NCBI GenBank assembly: GCA_946185285.1
Contig: CAMHIS010000012.1
Span: forward strand, 1 to 47,619
DNA from: an uncultured Prevotellaceae bacterium
Lineage (GTDB): Bacteria; Bacteroidota; Bacteroidia; Bacteroidales; Bacteroidaceae
Length of the DNA: 47,619 nt
Direction: 5' to 3'
In this document: positions 39,690-47,619 of the stretch, piece by piece
How the letters are laid out: every line of letters begins with the position of its first letter
Numbering within the stretch: position 1 is the stretch's first letter
The notes under the pieces: generated by a model
Told to the model about the DNA's origin: nothing
Database searches by the model: none
Seen by the model: the letters and a program-made list of their open reading frames with translations, nothing else
Position numbers and translations under genes: made by a program

Positions 39690-39833
39690 AAAAAATACCT
39701 GGAGTCGGAAAAACTCCCGACGACGGACCGTCATGCAATATTATCGCCGAAAAACTTGCACCATTTGTATAACATGTTCAAAGGCCCTCCTCGATGGGAG
39801 GGGGGAGAAGCCTAAAGGAAATCGCCCCAAAAG

Positions 39834-39865
39834 TTTGGAGGATTGAGGAAAAATATGTATCTTTG
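39834..39865 (+). promoter_or_regulatory. Promoter TTTG-N20-TATCTTTG
   Basis: TTTG 39834-39837, TATCTTTG 39858-39865. The sequence TTGGAGGATTG-GG-AAA between the boxes resembles the one at 42885-42916, so the two promoters are related. Confidence 0.65.
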
Positions 39866-39939
39866 CACACTGATAACTTATCAACAGACAAAACTAAGCA
39901 TTATCATATTAATTAACTCTCAAAAAAACATTACAGATT

Positions 39940-40080
39940 ATGGCAACAGTAGATAAGCGAGAAACTAAGAACCGCATCGCCTACACGATGATGATAGTCC
40001 GGGAGAGCGGCGGGGCCTTGAGCGGCGGGACGATGACGAGAATGACATTTATATATAAACATTTATTTATTAAAATTTAA
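39940..40080 (+). CDS. Small ORF in the leader of the BspA-like gene, possibly a truncated gene
   Basis: ATG at 39940 opens 46 codons starting MATVDKRETKNRIAYTMMIV and ending in AT-rich sequence (YKHLFIKI-stop). The first ~22 residues look like a real gene start. The rest (ESGGALSGGTMTRM) looks like read-through into unrelated DNA, so it may be a truncated gene whose promoter now drives the BspA-like gene. Confidence 0.4.
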   Translation: MATVDKRETKNRIAYTMMIVRESGGALSGGTMTRMTFIYKHLFIKI

Positions 40081-40092
40081 AACTTTGTGATT

Positions 40093-42765
40093 ATGAAACG
40101 AAGAAAAGTGAATCAGACAAGTGGGCAGGGCCGGGGATACTCGGGACTGGCCAGGGTATTGGCTGTGCTCGTGCTGCTGATGACGGCGGCGACGGGCGCA
40201 TGGGCCGACGACGTGCTGAACCTCGTGGTCAACGGCACGTCGGCGACGATTAAGTACGACGGCAATGCGAGCAACAATCCCTATCTCAGTGAAACTGATT
40301 GGAAGCAAAGCGGAGATCCTTGGGATATGAGGTCTACTATCAGATCCACTATCACGACCGTCACCATCGACGGGAGTTGCAAGAACTTCAGTGGAACAAG
40401 CCTCTGTACTCTGTTCTCCTGTTTCAGCGGGTTGACCACCATCAACGGCTTGGATAACCTCAACACCGCAAACGTCCAGGATATGGGATATATGTTCGCG
40501 AGATGTTCGTCGCTGACGTCGCTCGACCTCAGCAGCCTTAACACGGCGAGCGTGACCACTATGTCTTTTATGTTCCAGGGCTGCTCGTCGCTGACGTCGC
40601 TCGACCTCAGCAGCTGGAACACTGAGAACGTCGAGAAGACCAGCAGTCTGTTCTCTGGCTGCTCTGAACTGACGACGGTGGACCTCGGCGGCTGGAACAC
40701 GGCAAAGGTCTGGAATACAAGCTACATGTTCTTCAACTGCTCGAAGCTTGAGAACATCTACGTGGGCGACGGCTGGAGCACTGCGAATGTTACCAACAGC
40801 TCTGGGATGTTCGAAGGCTGCTCGAAACTGCCTAACTTCAACGCAGGCAACGTCACCCATGCGATGGCGAAGCTGGCGACCGACGGCGGCTACCTGACCA
40901 TCGCCTTCGCCGTGACGCTGCCGTCAACGGCTTCGGTGACGCTGGGCGACGCGGTGGCGCTGACGGCTACCGTCGCTCCCGAGGACGCTACGGACAAGAA
41001 GGTGAAGTGGACGGTGACGGCTGGAACCGACAAGGTGAAGCTGTACAAGGACGCTGACTGCAAGACCGAGGTGGGCACGGACGCTACGGACGTGCTGACG
41101 GTGTATGCCAAGGGCCTGGCTGTGGGCGAGGCCACGGTGAAGGTGGAGAGCAACGCCGACGAAACGAAGTCGGCCACGTGTACGGTGACGGCGAAGCACG
41201 GCACGTACGCGGTGGCGATGAAGGACGGCGTGACGGACGGCGACAAGTGGACGGCGAAGGCCGGCGGCTCGGGCGACTTCGCGGCGATGCCGCTGAAGGG
41301 CGTCGAGGGCGGCACGAAGCCGGTGGAGCTGAAGTATGGCGGCGACCTGGAGGTGAAGCGCGTGACGATGCGCGTGGTGCCGACGTGGAAGGGCGACCTG
41401 TCGAAGCTCTCGGCTACTGAGCTGGAGGACGACGGCGTGACGGTTCTGGTGAAGAACGGCATGACGCTGACGGGCACACTCAGCGCGAACTACAAGATTA
41501 CGATAGCCGACGGTGCTACGGTGACGCTGGACGGCGTGACCATCAACGGCACGGACGACGAGAACTACAAGTGGGCAGGCATCAACTGCGCGGGCAACGC
41601 CACCATCGTGCTGAAGGACGGCACGGAGAACACGGTGAAGGGATTCCATAGCGATTATCCCGGCATCCATGTGCCTATGGGCTCGACGCTGACCATCGAG
41701 GGCCCGGGCACGCTGACGGCGAGCTCCAACGGCAAGGGCGCGGGCATCGGCGGCGGCAAGAACCTCGGCTGCGGCAACATCGTGATTGCTGCGACGGTTG
41801 GCAAGGTGAAGGCCATGAAGGGCTCGGATGCTCCCTACAGCATCGGCGCGGGCGATGAATCCACCTGCGGCACGGTGACCATCGGCGGCACGGTGTACTA
41901 CGACGGCTCGGATTACCAGAACGACGGCGCCACCTATCTGGCTCAGGACGAGATTGAGTATCCGACGCCGGTGGCTTTTGCTGCTAACGAATACAACGAG
42001 GCTTCGTGGGATGGCAGCAAAGTGGTATTCACCAAGAAGACGGCCGCTTCGACTCCTACTGCCGTGGCAAACTCAAATACTGCTGTGACATGGAGCGACG
42101 GATGGTACACCGTAGCTGGCGAGGTCACCATCGGTGGTAAAGTTACGCTGGGCGCTGATACGTACCTGATTCTGCAAGACGGCGCTACGTTGACGATTAA
42201 CGGACAGCTTGATGCCTACACAAATCAAAAGAATCTGTATATCTATGGCCAGAAGAAAGGTGATGGTAAGTTGAATGTAATTTGCAGTAGTGATGACGCA
42301 ATATATGGCAAAAAAGGCAAAACTGTCGAGATTCATGGCGGAGAGATTACTGCAGAAGGAGAAAAAGAGGGATTGGAAGTTGGCTATATCAAAGTGTTTA
42401 GCGGAAAAATCACTGTTACCTGTGGTAGTAAAGATAAATATGGCATAGTTTTCATGAATTCTTGTGATGTCTATGGTGGTGAAATCGAAGCAACAGCTAA
42501 TAATAATAATTCTAGAAGTGTTTCAAGAGGAATTACGGATGGTGGTAATGGCGGAACCTTTACAGTTTACGGTGGTAAGGTGAAGGGCACTGGTAATGGA
42601 TCTCAAGAGGGTTCTGATTATGGCTCAGGCTTTAAAGGTAAATTTAAGTCGGGCACAGCAGGCATCAAGTTCTACTTCAGCGACAACGGTACTGACTGGG
42701 ATGAAGGCACCTACTATGAAACAGCCACGGCCGCTCCTCAAAAGAAATACGCCAAGGCGGAATAA
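40093..42765 (+). CDS. BspA-like surface protein with DUF285 repeats and Ig-like domain
   Basis: A long signal peptide (residues 1-39, ARVLAVLVLLMTAATGAWA) is followed by DUF285 (BspA/Mycoplasma-lipoprotein) leucine-rich-like repeats, residues ~90-250: SLTSLDLSSWNTENV, MFQGCSSLTSLDLSS, NTASVTTMSFMF. A Big_2-like Ig domain follows (~275-365, LPSTASVTLGDAVALTATVA). Then come beta-helix-like strands (TLDGVTINGTDDENYKW, GGKVKGTGNG) to the C-terminus. The last third (about 42120-42650) has lower G+C than the rest, suggesting a mosaic origin. No Type IX sorting domain or lipobox is visible. BspA proteins often mediate adhesion. Confidence 0.82.
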   Translation: MKRRKVNQTSGQGRGYSGLARVLAVLVLLMTAATGAWADDVLNLVVNGTSATIKYDGNASNNPYLSETDWKQSGDPWDMRSTIRSTITTVTIDGSCKNFSGTSLCTLFSCFSGLTTINGLDNLNTANVQDMGYMFARCSSLTSLDLSSLNTASVTTMSFMFQGCSSLTSLDLSSWNTENVEKTSSLFSGCSELTTVDLGGWNTAKVWNTSYMFFNCSKLENIYVGDGWSTANVTNSSGMFEGCSKLPNFNAGNVTHAMAKLATDGGYLTIAFAVTLPSTASVTLGDAVALTATVAPEDATDKKVKWTVTAGTDKVKLYKDADCKTEVGTDATDVLTVYAKGLAVGEATVKVESNADETKSATCTVTAKHGTYAVAMKDGVTDGDKWTAKAGGSGDFAAMPLKGVEGGTKPVELKYGGDLEVKRVTMRVVPTWKGDLSKLSATELEDDGVTVLVKNGMTLTGTLSANYKITIADGATVTLDGVTINGTDDENYKWAGINCAGNATIVLKDGTENTVKGFHSDYPGIHVPMGSTLTIEGPGTLTASSNGKGAGIGGGKNLGCGNIVIAATVGKVKAMKGSDAPYSIGAGDESTCGTVTIGGTVYYDGSDYQNDGATYLAQDEIEYPTPVAFAANEYNEASWDGSKVVFTKKTAASTPTAVANSNTAVTWSDGWYTVAGEVTIGGKVTLGADTYLILQDGATLTINGQLDAYTNQKNLYIYGQKKGDGKLNVICSSDDAIYGKKGKTVEIHGGEITAEGEKEGLEVGYIKVFSGKITVTCGSKDKYGIVFMNSCDVYGGEIEATANNNNSRSVSRGITDGGNGGTFTVYGGKVKGTGNGSQEGSDYGSGFKGKFKSGTAGIKFYFSDNGTDWDEGTYYETATAAPQKKYAKAE

Positions 42766-42806
42766 TCATCGCCCCTCACGCGCGTAAATATATTTAGGTA
42801 TAGAAT

Positions 42807-42830
42807 ACGAGAAGACGAGAAGACGAGAAG
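42807..42830 (+). repeat. Octamer tandem array, 3x ACGAGAAG
   Basis: Three exact 8-bp units between the BspA-like gene and the second small-protein gene. A similar array of the same family lies at 43491-43514. Confidence 0.9.
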
Positions 42831-42875
42831 TCCGCTCAAGCGTTCTTTGACATACTGAGACAAACGGATATTTTT

Positions 42876-42916
42876 CCTCCAAACCTTGGAGGATTGGGGA
42901 AATTGTCGTATCTTTG
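42876..42916 (+). promoter_or_regulatory. Promoter with inverted repeat over the -33 region
   Basis: TATCTTTG (42909-42916) with a CTTG 20 bp upstream. CCTCCAA-ACC-TTGGAGG (42876-42892) is a perfect 7-bp inverted repeat across the -33 box and could be an operator. The related promoter at 39834 keeps TTTGGAGGATTG. Confidence 0.5.
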
Positions 42917-42944
42917 CAGCCGTAACGTATAAACAACGACGATT

Positions 42945-43118
42945 ATGGAAGAAAAGACAACTCAGAAGCAGCGCACACGCGAGGAAATCCTCGCCTGGCT
43001 GCAAAGGGCCAGGGAGCGCAAACAGGCATGGGAGGAACAAACCCAGCTGGAACTGAAGGTCATGGCAGAGGAAGCTCGCCGGGCAAGGGAATCACACTAC
43101 TTTGATTTCGCAGGATAG
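42945..43118 (+). CDS. Small basic helical protein, second copy of the DUF6169 partner
   Basis: Fifty-seven residues: TREEILAWLQRARERKQAWE, then EEQTQLELKVMAEEARRARE and SHYFDFAG. Comparable in length, charge pattern and ends to the product at 32393-32569. It is directly followed by the truncated DUF6169 remnant, so the pair was once complete. It may still be expressed from the -7 box at 42909. Confidence 0.7.
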   Translation: MEEKTTQKQRTREEILAWLQRARERKQAWEEQTQLELKVMAEEARRARESHYFDFAG

Positions 43119-43119
43119 G

Positions 43120-43251
43120 ATCATTGGTCCCGACAACAAGCCGATAAAGGAGTACATCGCGCTCATCATACAGCGCAGCAATCCGCAGTTCGACGAAATC
43201 GTCAGCCGCTTCGACAGCGAGATAGCGATGTTCAACGAGTTGAAGCCGTAG
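43120..43251 (+). pseudogene. 3' remnant of a DUF6169 gene
   Basis: Forty-three codons with EYIALIIQRSNPQFDEIVSR and FDSEIAMFNELKP before TAG, matching the end of the intact DUF6169 protein (ALIIQRNNPHLDEIIQLFD, TMFNDMKP). The first three quarters are missing. The remnant is fused 1 base after the small-protein stop. Confidence 0.8.
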
Positions 43252-43350
43252 TTCCCGCCACTTATTCCTTCAGAAGAAATTATCCGCCGAGACACCCCGC
43301 AAGGGAAGTCCCGGCGTTTTCCTTTCCAATCCCCGCCACCTCCCTCCCCG

Positions 43351-43457
43351 CATCACATATCACTCCCCTCCCTTCAGGGAGGGGCAGGGGGTGGGTCTTT
43401 TCCCGCTGCATCACATATCACTCCCCTCCCTCACAGGGAGGGGCAGGGGGTGGGTCT
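43351..43457 (+). repeat. Direct pair of G/C-rich palindromes
   Basis: Two copies (43351-43398 and 43409-43457) of CATCACATATCACTCCCCTC, a palindrome core CCCTCCC-(TTCA or TCACA)-GGGAGGG and GGCAGGGGGTGGGTCT. Same family as the elements at 768-830 and 33783-33924. With 43252-43350 and 43458-43568, it lies in a 317-bp gene-free stretch. Confidence 0.85.
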
Positions 43458-43490
43458 ATCCGTTTGTCCCAGTATCGTCGGAGGGCGAAG

Positions 43491-43514
43491 AAGACGAGAA
43501 GACAAGAAGACAAG
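43491..43514 (+). repeat. Octamer tandem array (AAGACGAG, 2x AAGACAAG)
   Basis: Three 8-bp units. Same unit family as 42807-42830 (ACGAGAAG), so the small-protein/DUF6169 remnant lies between two related arrays. Confidence 0.75.
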
Positions 43515-43568
43515 ACGTCTCCCCGTCTTCTATAAAAACAACAACAAAACGAATCAATTAAAAACAAA

Positions 43569-46500
43569 ATGAATATGCAACAACATTTAAAACAACTCAT
43601 GATGACGCTCGCGCTGCTGGTGACGGCGATGGCGGGCGCGTGGGCAGAGAACTACCTCTACCTCGAGATTGACGGCACGACGGCGACGCTGAAGTACGGC
43701 GACGACTATGCCGGTAAACTCTATTTTGATGATGGAGCCTGGAGACAAGGGGGCTCTTATGCAAAAAAATCAACCTATAACTTCTTGACAACACTAAGCG
43801 TGGACGCTTCCTGCCAGAACTTTACGGGAACAATACTCAGTAGTTTATTCGGTGAATGGCAGGCTCTCACCACCATCAACGGCCTTGGGAACCTCAACAC
43901 GGAAATGGTTACGGAAATGTTCGGTACGTTCCAGGAGTGCTTTGCTCTGACAACGGTCGACCTCAGCGGCTGGAACACGGCTAATGTCAAGGTGATGTCC
44001 AAAATGTTCAAAGGCAGCTCGAAATTAGAGACCATTTACGTTGGCGACGGCTGGAGCACGGCGGCTGTGACCGACGGCGATGGCGATGACATGTTCGACA
44101 ACTGCACAAGTCTGCCAGGCTTCGACGACAACAAAGCGGACGTTTCGATGGCGAAGCTGACCAGCGAGGGCGGCTACCTGACCTACAAGGAGCCCACCAT
44201 CGAGCTGGCCTGGGACGCCGCAACGCGGACGGCCACGCTCGACGAGATGCCTGAGGGCAACGTCGTGGTGAACGTGGAGTACTACTCGTGGGCCGGCGTG
44301 ACGCTGAGCGTGACGGGAGAGACGCAGGGCGGCTCAGCCCGACTGCTGAAGAAGCTCGACGACGGCTCGTTCGCCGACATGACGGACGAGGACAAGGTGA
44401 GGGAGGAGCGTGAGTTCATCCTCATGGTTGACAAGGAAGACGGCTACGACTTCAAGGTGCCCGATATGACCATCAAGGAGTTCACCGAGGATGAATACGT
44501 GGAATACTACAACTGGGCCAAGGACAACGACATCAATGTGCCGCTGACCTCGGCGCTGCTCTGGGTGACGATGCCCCACGTGGACAGCGGTAACCTGAAC
44601 CTGACGGTCAACTTCCAGCAGATGCTGACCTACACCCTGCTGTACCAGCCCGCTACGGGGCAGAATCCCGACGTGGTGGCCTGCAAGATGGAACGTAGCG
44701 TGAAGGGCACGCCGGAAGTGAGCTATATGGCCATGCGGCGCGGCGCCTCGATGGGCGACGGCACGGCCGTGTGGACGACGACGATGCAGGCTGCCTACGG
44801 CCCGACGAAGGTTGCCTTCGTGCCGGTGGCTCCGGGAACTACGGAAGCCGACCTGACGACAGCCCTCAACAACGCGGCGCTGACCACTGCTACCATCAGC
44901 CAGAGCCCTGACAGCTGGACTACCCTCTCTGGTGCAAAATATCTGATTATCGGCGGCAACGCGAAGGTCGTCACGGCGGCGTTCGTGGCCGATGGCAACG
45001 CGGTGACGACGTATAAGGACTTCCAGGTGGACGAGGCTACCCCCTCCGAAGGCGGCGTGCAGTACCAGCTGGCCGTGTGCCTCACCGACGCCCAGGGCAA
45101 TGTGACGACAGCCGGCACCGTCAAGGCACCCGCAGCCCCCGCAGCTGCCCAGGGTGTGACGTTCGACGGATGGCGCGGCTACACGTATGACGGCAACGGC
45201 AGGCTGGTTGAGAAGGTGTTTGCGGAAGACGAGCCTGTCAGCCTGCGTGGCAACATGACGTTCAACGCCATCTGGAACCCCGTACAGATCAAGACGACCT
45301 TCGCCCTGAACGGCGGCAAGGACTTCAGCCCCACAGAGACCAATACGAACTACGGCAATAAGCTCAGCGTGAGCGGCGAACCGAAGCGCAGCGGCCTGGT
45401 CTTCGACAAGTGGACGGTCGCCAAGGCCGTCAACGAGAGCGGCATACTCTTCGGACGCGGCTCGCAGTTTGACATGAACACCCCGCTGACCGCCGACCTC
45501 GACCTGACGGCGCAGTGGAAGCACGTACACGAGTACACCTGCTACACCATCAGCCGCTTCGGCGACGCTCTGAAGAACTACCAGAAGTATAACGGCGTGC
45601 TCCACATCGCCGTCTGCGGTTGCAACGACGTGGAAATCGTGGAGCACGAGTTCAACCCCGCCGGCAAGTGCGCCTGCGGATACGAGAAGCCGGGCGCTAC
45701 GAAGGTACAGCTCGACATCGCCTACGGCAAGCTGGAGGGCGCTGCGTTCACCACGTTCGCCAACGGATTCCCCGAGTTCCCGATGAAGGGCCAGGAGGTG
45801 AAGGTCGAGGCGTTCCACAACTGGGGCAACCTGGAGTTCAAGACGTGGCAGTACTCTACCGACGGCGGCGCATCATGGGAGGACCTGGCAGCCTTCGAGA
45901 TCGTGGGCTTCCTCATCCCCTGCAACATGAAGGTGCGCGCACTCTACGTCAACCCCGTAACCACGCCGACCATCGAGCTGGCCAGCAGCGAGGGCGAGGA
46001 TCAGACGGTGTACCAGGGACAGACCTACAAGATGGGCAACATACTGTACCAGATGAACTACAAGCTGCCCGACGGCTACAAACTGCTCGACGCAGGCATA
46101 CGCATGGGCGACAACGCCGGCATATCGTACTACTTCGAGCAGACGGTGAGATATTCTTACGACAATGAGTCGAAGGGAATCATTGCCGGCTTAAACGTAG
46201 GCTTGCAGGCGCTTAGTATATTAGGAGATCAAGGCTTTGACCCGATTGGCTTCGTTGAAACGGAGAAGGCTTCGTTTGACAAGGCATACGAAATCAAATA
46301 CCTGGAAAGGGAAGAGAACGTGATGGTACAGGAGAAGATGAGCGCCGCCACCCTCGCCAAGAAGATGTACGAGAGCACGCCCATCAACGTCAAGAAGTAC
46401 GACCCCATCTACTGGGAGGCTAACGCCCCGACGAAGGGTAACTTCGGCTCCATGGCCACCATGCCCCCGCTGCGCTTCGCACAGAAGAACAACCAGGACC

Positions 46501-47619
46501 ACTACATATACGGCATCGCCTACATGCGCTACGAGACACCCGCCGGTGAGATGAAGGTCCTCTACACCGACGCCATCGCCGCAACGGTGAACAACCCGAA
46601 CGGCTCAACCAAGAAGGAGGAGCAGCCAGCCAGCGCACGCCTCATGCACTTCGCCGACGATCTCGTCGGCGCAACGACAGCCGCCGCAACGACAGCCGCC
46701 GTGCCCGCAGTTTCTCCTGCGGGTCCCGCCTCTGCCGCCCGCAAGGCCCCGAAGCGCGAGCCCGAGCAGCAGCCTGAGCAGCTCGACCTGAGCACCGTCA
46801 CCGCCCCGCAGACACAGCTCGTGGTCTTTGTCGACGGCGAATACTCCGGCCAGCTCTCCGACACCTACGGCTACAACGAGACCGTCAGCCTCACCGCTCC
46901 CGACATGCCGGGCAAGCAGTTCTCGTACTGGACGACCGACGACGGCGCAGTCATCAGCACCTCCGCTGACCTGACGCTCACCATGAAGGCCCACACCACG
47001 CTCCGCGCCGTGTACAACGCTGAGGAAAAGAGCGCCGCTACTGCCATCACGTCGGCCACCCGCAGCAACGACGGCAAGAGCATCGTGCTCCATGCCATCG
47101 CAACGAAACCGCTTAAAGGCGCAGGCTTCGTCTATAGCACCACCGCCACCGAGCCGACTATCGGTGCCGACGGCGTGACCAACGTGGCAGCCGTGTTGTA
47201 CGGCAGCATGGGTAGCGAGATGCCCGCCAGCGTCATCGACAGGAACAACTGCTGGAGCGCACAGATAACGCCCGACGAGGCCGACGCCGACGCCATCTAC
47301 CACGTCCGCGCCTACACCATGGACGGCGGCACCACCACCTACAGCGAGGTGAAGGACGTGAAGCTCTCCAGCCTGAAGAGCGGCCTGATGATGGTGGCCA
47401 ACATCAATGCCTTCGACCACAACGCCGAGCCCGATGGAGGCATCGACGCCCTGCTGACACAGCTCAAGGCCGCCGGTAAGCTGCCCGCTGGCTACGCCAT
47501 CGAGATAGCCGCCGGTGAGTACGCTACCCACTACAACGACAAGGCCGTGACACTCTCGGCTGAAACGGCTGCCAACGCACAGCTCTACACCATCACCGCC
47601 GTCAGCAACGACAAGGCCA
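43569..47619 (+). CDS. BspA-like surface protein, partial (runs off the window)
   Basis: An open frame of 1350 codons from the ATG at 43569 to the window end with no stop. The signal peptide (LMMTLALLVTAMAGAWA) is followed by DUF285 repeats (NGLGNLNTEMVTEMFGTF, ALTTVDLSGWNTANV) as in the preceding paralogue. A long set of beta-domains follows, including InlB-like (Listeria-Bacteroides repeat) units with GxxFDKWT, GKQFSYWTTDDG and TADLDLTAQWK. A Pro/Ala-rich segment at ~1037-1075 (TAAATTAAVPAVSPAGPA) acts as a linker. Antisense and other-frame readings here are shadows. Confidence 0.85.
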   Translation, partial: MNMQQHLKQLMMTLALLVTAMAGAWAENYLYLEIDGTTATLKYGDDYAGKLYFDDGAWRQGGSYAKKSTYNFLTTLSVDASCQNFTGTILSSLFGEWQALTTINGLGNLNTEMVTEMFGTFQECFALTTVDLSGWNTANVKVMSKMFKGSSKLETIYVGDGWSTAAVTDGDGDDMFDNCTSLPGFDDNKADVSMAKLTSEGGYLTYKEPTIELAWDAATRTATLDEMPEGNVVVNVEYYSWAGVTLSVTGETQGGSARLLKKLDDGSFADMTDEDKVREEREFILMVDKEDGYDFKVPDMTIKEFTEDEYVEYYNWAKDNDINVPLTSALLWVTMPHVDSGNLNLTVNFQQMLTYTLLYQPATGQNPDVVACKMERSVKGTPEVSYMAMRRGASMGDGTAVWTTTMQAAYGPTKVAFVPVAPGTTEADLTTALNNAALTTATISQSPDSWTTLSGAKYLIIGGNAKVVTAAFVADGNAVTTYKDFQVDEATPSEGGVQYQLAVCLTDAQGNVTTAGTVKAPAAPAAAQGVTFDGWRGYTYDGNGRLVEKVFAEDEPVSLRGNMTFNAIWNPVQIKTTFALNGGKDFSPTETNTNYGNKLSVSGEPKRSGLVFDKWTVAKAVNESGILFGRGSQFDMNTPLTADLDLTAQWKHVHEYTCYTISRFGDALKNYQKYNGVLHIAVCGCNDVEIVEHEFNPAGKCACGYEKPGATKVQLDIAYGKLEGAAFTTFANGFPEFPMKGQEVKVEAFHNWGNLEFKTWQYSTDGGASWEDLAAFEIVGFLIPCNMKVRALYVNPVTTPTIELASSEGEDQTVYQGQTYKMGNILYQMNYKLPDGYKLLDAGIRMGDNAGISYYFEQTVRYSYDNESKGIIAGLNVGLQALSILGDQGFDPIGFVETEKASFDKAYEIKYLEREENVMVQEKMSAATLAKKMYESTPINVKKYDPIYWEANAPTKGNFGSMATMPPLRFAQKNNQDHYIYGIAYMRYETPAGEMKVLYTDAIAATVNNPNGSTKKEEQPASARLMHFADDLVGATTAAATTAAVPAVSPAGPASAARKAPKREPEQQPEQLDLSTVTAPQTQLVVFVDGEYSGQLSDTYGYNETVSLTAPDMPGKQFSYWTTDDGAVISTSADLTLTMKAHTTLRAVYNAEEKSAATAITSATRSNDGKSIVLHAIATKPLKGAGFVYSTTATEPTIGADGVTNVAAVLYGSMGSEMPASVIDRNNCWSAQITPDEADADAIYHVRAYTMDGGTTTYSEVKDVKLSSLKSGLMMVANINAFDHNAEPDGGIDALLTQLKAAGKLPAGYAIEIAAGEYATHYNDKAVTLSAETAANAQLYTITAVSNDKA

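Noticed and set aside
40200..42700. BspA-like gene considered as a Type IX-secreted protein
   Set aside because: No C-terminal sorting domain could be recognised, so the export route is left open.
44334..45818. Long minus-strand open frame (494 codons) opposite the second BspA-like gene
   Set aside because: The plus-strand frame is continuous over 4 kb with a signal peptide and known repeats; the antisense frame is a G+C artefact.

Overview
The window looks like chromosome of a Prevotella-like member of the Bacteroidales. Many genes are preceded by the Bacteroidota -7 box TAnnTTTG, some with a TTTG -33 box. The gene repertoire also fits: NspC, the four-subunit KOR complex, the 33-residue 'smalltalk' peptide with its amidase, DUF6169, Rpn nuclease and BspA-type surface proteins. 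No rRNA, tRNA or CRISPR array was seen.

Layout. Positions 1-9150 are mostly housekeeping: nspC (minus), then a plus-strand run of dnaX, an FtsB-like protein, a membrane protein, a DUF4369-like lipoprotein, pyrC, a stand-alone MetH activation domain, a metallophosphoesterase and plsC, many with overlapping ends. 9161-12016 is a secreted GH128-like glycosidase with a dockerin. 12115-17627 holds nrnA, an XRE regulator, holA, an HsdR-N-like protein, a zinc-ribbon coiled-coil protein and a Nif3 protein. 17715-19209 is a HipBST-type split HipA module with operator-like inverted repeats upstream.

19400-24140 is an accessory zone. It has the amidase/smalltalk pair and then a run of gene remnants (response regulator, Crp/Fnr, guanine deaminase, MltG and unidentified pieces). 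About ten copies of a GGAACCGTCCCC-core REP palindrome are scattered through it. The likely mobilising enzyme, a RAYT, sits at 23241-24044 with a REP on each side.

24479-31477 holds a DUF2975/XRE/carboxypeptidase-regulatory-domain operon, a radical SAM plus Gfo/Idh operon, a lipoprotein, a decayed VapBC pair, and the most unusual gene of the window: one 572-residue protein that reads as an ECF sigma factor, one transmembrane helix, a periplasmic linker and an outer-membrane beta-barrel. A GTGCAGTC box followed 14 bp later by CAGAC/CATAC lies just upstream of this gene, of the lipoprotein gene and of the radical SAM operon. I propose these form one autoregulated regulon.

31483-39283 has a secreted nuclease, a small-protein/DUF6169 pair, the korDABC operon, a TerB-DnaJ protein, an Rpn nuclease and an EamA transporter. 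39480-47619 has a second copy of a ~200-bp repeat (the first is inverted at ~205-410), two BspA-like surface proteins (the second runs off the window), and between them a second, truncated copy of the small-protein/DUF6169 pair.

Several classes of short repeat recur: G/C-rich palindromes (one inserted in frame in nspC), heptamer/octamer tandem arrays, and inverted arrays forming hairpins.
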